From an uncultured Eubacteriales bacterium (lineage in GTDB: Bacteria; Bacillota; Clostridia; Oscillospirales; Acutalibacteraceae), in assembly GCA_934454125.1 (NCBI GenBank), contig CAKSFA010000002.1, positions 62,001 through 126,000 of the forward strand: a DNA stretch of 64,000 nucleotides, in the 5' to 3' direction. The first letter of the stretch is position 1. Each line of letters opens with the position of its first letter. Made by a program: the position numbers and the translations under genes. Shown here piece after piece: positions 61,395 to 64,000 of this stretch. The notes under the pieces were generated by a model. It did not search any database, was not told where the DNA came from, and worked only from the letters and a program-made list of their open reading frames with translations.

Positions 61395-63971
61395 TCATGC
61401 CTTCGCGTCATACCACGTTTTACCCACGGCCGCGTCCGCCACCAGCGGAACCTTCAGCGCTGCCGCCTGCTGCATTTCCTCCGTCAAAAGCTGTCGCACC
61501 AGCGGCGCCTCTTCCTCCGGCGCCTCCACGATCAACTCATCGTGCACCTGCAAAATCAGCTGTGCACGCAGCCCTTCCTGCTCCAACCGCCTTGCCACGC
61601 GTATCATCGCAATTTTGATAATATCCGCCGCCGTGCCCTGAATCGGCATATTCATCGCCACGCGCTCACCAAACGCCCGCAAATTAAAATTCGAAGCCGC
61701 AAGCTCCGGCAAATACCGCCGCCGACCAAACAGCGTCTGCGCATATCCACACGCTCTTGCACGCGCTACCGACTGCTCCATATACGCCCGCACGCCACTA
61801 AAAGTATCCAAATACGTCTTGATATACGCCTCCGCTTCCTTGCGCGTCACGCCAATATTTTTCGCCAAAGAAAACGAGCCGATCCCATAAATGATTCCAA
61901 AATTCACCGCCTTTGCCCGGCTGCGCATCAAAGGCGTCACCAGCTCCGGTGGCATATGAAACACCTGCGCTGCCGTATTGCGGTGAATGTCATCCCCGGC
62001 CATAAACGCCGCGATCATATTTTTATCGTCCGCCGCATGCGCCAGCACACGCAGTTCAATCTGCGAATAGTCCGCATCCACCAACACACAGCCCTCTTTG
62101 GCAACAAAAAACTTGCGCAGTTCACGCCCCACATCGGTGCGCACCGGTATATTCTGCAAATTCGGCTCCGTCGAGCTGATCCGCCCTGTCCGCGTCTCCG
62201 TCTGATTAAACCGCGAGCGAATCCGCCCGTCCGGCTCCACCACCTTGAGCAACCCGTCACAATACGTCGATTTCAGCTTTGCCAGCGTCCGGTATTCCAA
62301 AATCGACGCCACTGCTGGGTGTTCATAGCGCAGTTTTTCCAGCACCTCCGCATTGGTCGAATATCCCGTTTTTGTCTTCTTTCCAGCCGGCAACCCCAGC
62401 TTCACAAACAACGCCTCTCCCAACTGCTTTGGCGAGTTCAAATTAAACGCATACCCCACTTCCTCATAAACGTCCGCCTCCAGCCGCTCAATCTGCTCCT
62501 GCAACACCGCTCCATACGCCGCAATGCCGTCCTTGTCCACCGCAACGCCACGCGCCTCCATGTCAGCCAACACACCGGCCAGCGGCAGCTCAATGTCCTG
62601 CAACAACTGCACCTGCCCGTTTTGTGCAATCTGCTCCTCCAACACGCTGCACAGCGCCGGCAACGCCGCAACCTGCACCGCCTGCAAATCTGCCCCTTCC
62701 GCAACCGACACGCCATATTCTGCAAACAACCGCTCCATGCCATACTCCGTCGCAGAAGGGTTGAGCACATATCCGGCCAACATCGTATCCATCTGCACAC
62801 AGCGCAGCCCAACGCCCATGCGCGCCAATTCCGCATACAGCGCCTTCACATCATGCGTATACTTGCCAATGTCCTCGCTCTCACAAAGCATTTTTACAAA
62901 TGCCGGCTCAGCCTGCACATCCACCGCGCAAACCACTTCTCCCACTGCAAGATACAACGTTTTCAACGCCCCGTCGTCATACGCACCCAACAAATACGCC
63001 TTTCCACACTCCTGCAATCCCCGCAGCAGCGCCTCTGTGTCCGCGCACGGCACAGCCTCCACTGCCGGGCGCTCCTGCTCCGGCGTCTCCGGCTGCTCCA
63101 GCCCCAGCTTTTTCATCAGGGTAAACAGCTCCAGCTTTGCCATCAGTCGTGCCGCCCGCGCCAAATCTCCCGCGCTCTGCCGGTAATGCTCCGGCTGTGT
63201 ATCAATCGGCGCCGTCTTGCAAATCGTCCCCAGCTCATAGCTCAAAAATGCCGATTCCCGGCCTTCCTCCAGCTTTTTACGCATCGCCGGTTTTAGCTCC
63301 AACGTCTCTAAATTATCATAAATCTGTGCAATCCCACCATATTTCTGCACCAGATCCGCCGCACCCTTTGCGCCAATTCCCGCCACACCCGGTATGTTAT
63401 CCGAGCTATCGCCCTGCAGCGCCTTCAGGTCGATCATCTGCGCCGGTGTCACGCCGTATTCTTCAAACAACTGCGCCTTGTCATACACCGTCACCACCGG
63501 CTGGCCAAATTTCGTCGCCGCCAAGCGCACCGTCACATGATCGTCCACCAACTGCAAACTGTCACGGTCTCCCGTTGCCAAAACACACTGCCAGTTTTGC
63601 TGCGTGCAGGCATGCGCCAGCGTTCCCAAAATATCGTCCGCTTCATAGCCCTCGCACTCCACCAACCGATAGCCCAACAGCTCCAGCAATTCCTTTACCA
63701 ACGGCAATTGCTGTGCCAGCTCCGGCGGCATCCCCTTGCGGTGCGCCTTATATGCCGCATACGCCTTGTGCCGAAACGTCGGTGCCTTCAAATCAAACGC
63801 CACTGCCACCGCATCCGGTTCCGTATCCTCTTTCATCTTCAGCATCATCGTAAAAAAGCCATACACAGCATTGGTAAACGTGCCGTCCTTTGTACTCAGC
63901 AGCTTAATCCCATAAAACGCCCGGTTCAAAATACTGTTCCCGTCCAGCACCAGCAGCTTCATTGTACCCAT
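61395..63971 (-). CDS. polA: DNA polymerase I
   Basis: An 858-residue repair and Okazaki-processing polymerase. The N-terminal 5' nuclease (1-290) has LLVLDGNSILNRAF, CEGYEADDILGTLA and ATGDRDSLQLVDD. The middle 3'-5' exonuclease fold is present but I see no DxE metal motif, so proofreading appears lost, as in Bacillus. The polymerase has motif A DYSQIELRVLAH, motif B RSRAKAVNFGIIYG and motif C QVHDELIVEAPE. ATG at 63971 best fits the AAAGG site; ATG 63962 (MKLLVLDG) and GTG 63977 are alternatives. Head of the polA-ptp-rimI-tsaD run. Confidence 0.97.
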   Translation of the reverse strand: MGTMKLLVLDGNSILNRAFYGIKLLSTKDGTFTNAVYGFFTMMLKMKEDTEPDAVAVAFDLKAPTFRHKAYAAYKAHRKGMPPELAQQLPLVKELLELLGYRLVECEGYEADDILGTLAHACTQQNWQCVLATGDRDSLQLVDDHVTVRLAATKFGQPVVTVYDKAQLFEEYGVTPAQMIDLKALQGDSSDNIPGVAGIGAKGAADLVQKYGGIAQIYDNLETLELKPAMRKKLEEGRESAFLSYELGTICKTAPIDTQPEHYRQSAGDLARAARLMAKLELFTLMKKLGLEQPETPEQERPAVEAVPCADTEALLRGLQECGKAYLLGAYDDGALKTLYLAVGEVVCAVDVQAEPAFVKMLCESEDIGKYTHDVKALYAELARMGVGLRCVQMDTMLAGYVLNPSATEYGMERLFAEYGVSVAEGADLQAVQVAALPALCSVLEEQIAQNGQVQLLQDIELPLAGVLADMEARGVAVDKDGIAAYGAVLQEQIERLEADVYEEVGYAFNLNSPKQLGEALFVKLGLPAGKKTKTGYSTNAEVLEKLRYEHPAVASILEYRTLAKLKSTYCDGLLKVVEPDGRIRSRFNQTETRTGRISSTEPNLQNIPVRTDVGRELRKFFVAKEGCVLVDADYSQIELRVLAHAADDKNMIAAFMAGDDIHRNTAAQVFHMPPELVTPLMRSRAKAVNFGIIYGIGSFSLAKNIGVTRKEAEAYIKTYLDTFSGVRAYMEQSVARARACGYAQTLFGRRRYLPELAASNFNLRAFGERVAMNMPIQGTAADIIKIAMIRVARRLEQEGLRAQLILQVHDELIVEAPEEEAPLVRQLLTEEMQQAAALKVPLVADAAVGKTWYDAKA

Positions 63972-64000
63972 CCGCACCTTTCTCTTTCCACAATTCTGTT

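Noticed and set aside
61044..63296. Long open plus-strand frame (750 codons) opposite ptp and polA
   Set aside because: Antisense shadow of well-identified genes; no start site and no recognisable domain.

Overview
The window looks like a chromosomal segment of a spore-forming, anaerobic Gram-positive bacterium of the class Clostridia (Oscillospiraceae/Ruminococcaceae-like). Supporting signs are SpoIIID and SpoIIQ, a Gram-positive LexA with a CAAAC-N4-GTTTG operator, GTP-type PEP carboxykinase, a single-chain GlyRS, sortase B, VanW, strong AGGAGG ribosome sites, and many TTG/GTG starts. No phage, transposase or rRNA genes were seen. Identifications come from reading motifs only; no database search was run.

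Layout. 1-6.4 kb (minus): exopolysaccharide operon with glf, four glycosyltransferases and an O-antigen ligase/polymerase-like protein; the distal ~3.1 kb is visibly AT-richer. 6.5-13.7 kb: DPM1-like glycosyltransferase, spoIIID convergent with spoIIQ, a carboxynorspermidine synthase/decarboxylase pair, ndk and an NSS-family transporter. 13.8-20.1 kb: a small secreted or membrane peptide, then a translationally coupled type I-C-like cas5-cas8-cas7-cas3 operon with no adaptation genes and no array. 20.1-28.3 kb: RlmD-like methyltransferase, secreted beta-carbonic anhydrase, PlsC with a glycolipid-type glycosyltransferase, 2-hydroxyacid dehydrogenase, LbH protein, pyridoxamine-kinase-like protein. 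28.3-36.8 kb: FHA-FtsW/RodA fusion, class B PBP, thioredoxin, TfoX-like, lipoprotein, malic enzyme/HAD/Fe-S operon, HtrA. 37.2-43.1 kb (minus): nifS-thiI-cinA-sortase B operon and UgtP-like glycosyltransferase. 43.3-48 kb: VanW protein, glycosyltransferase, NadE. 48-52.5 kb (minus): citrate synthase, three tandem double-glycine-leader peptides, mtnN, lexA, small membrane protein. 52.8-53.6 kb: four tRNAs with repeated terminators. 53.7-64 kb: gtrA-glyS-rsmE-fabG-monooxygenase on plus, then PEPCK and polA-ptp-rimI-tsaD on minus.

Themes. Envelope construction dominates (polysaccharide, glycolipid, FtsW/PBP, VanW, sortase, HtrA). Central metabolism is represented by malic enzyme, PEPCK, citrate synthase and NAD synthetase. 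The least ordinary items are the three GG-leader peptides at 49.9-50.4 kb, the stripped-down cas module, the FHA-FtsW fusion, the detached two-cluster ferredoxin domain and the 80-residue sorting-signal-like peptide.
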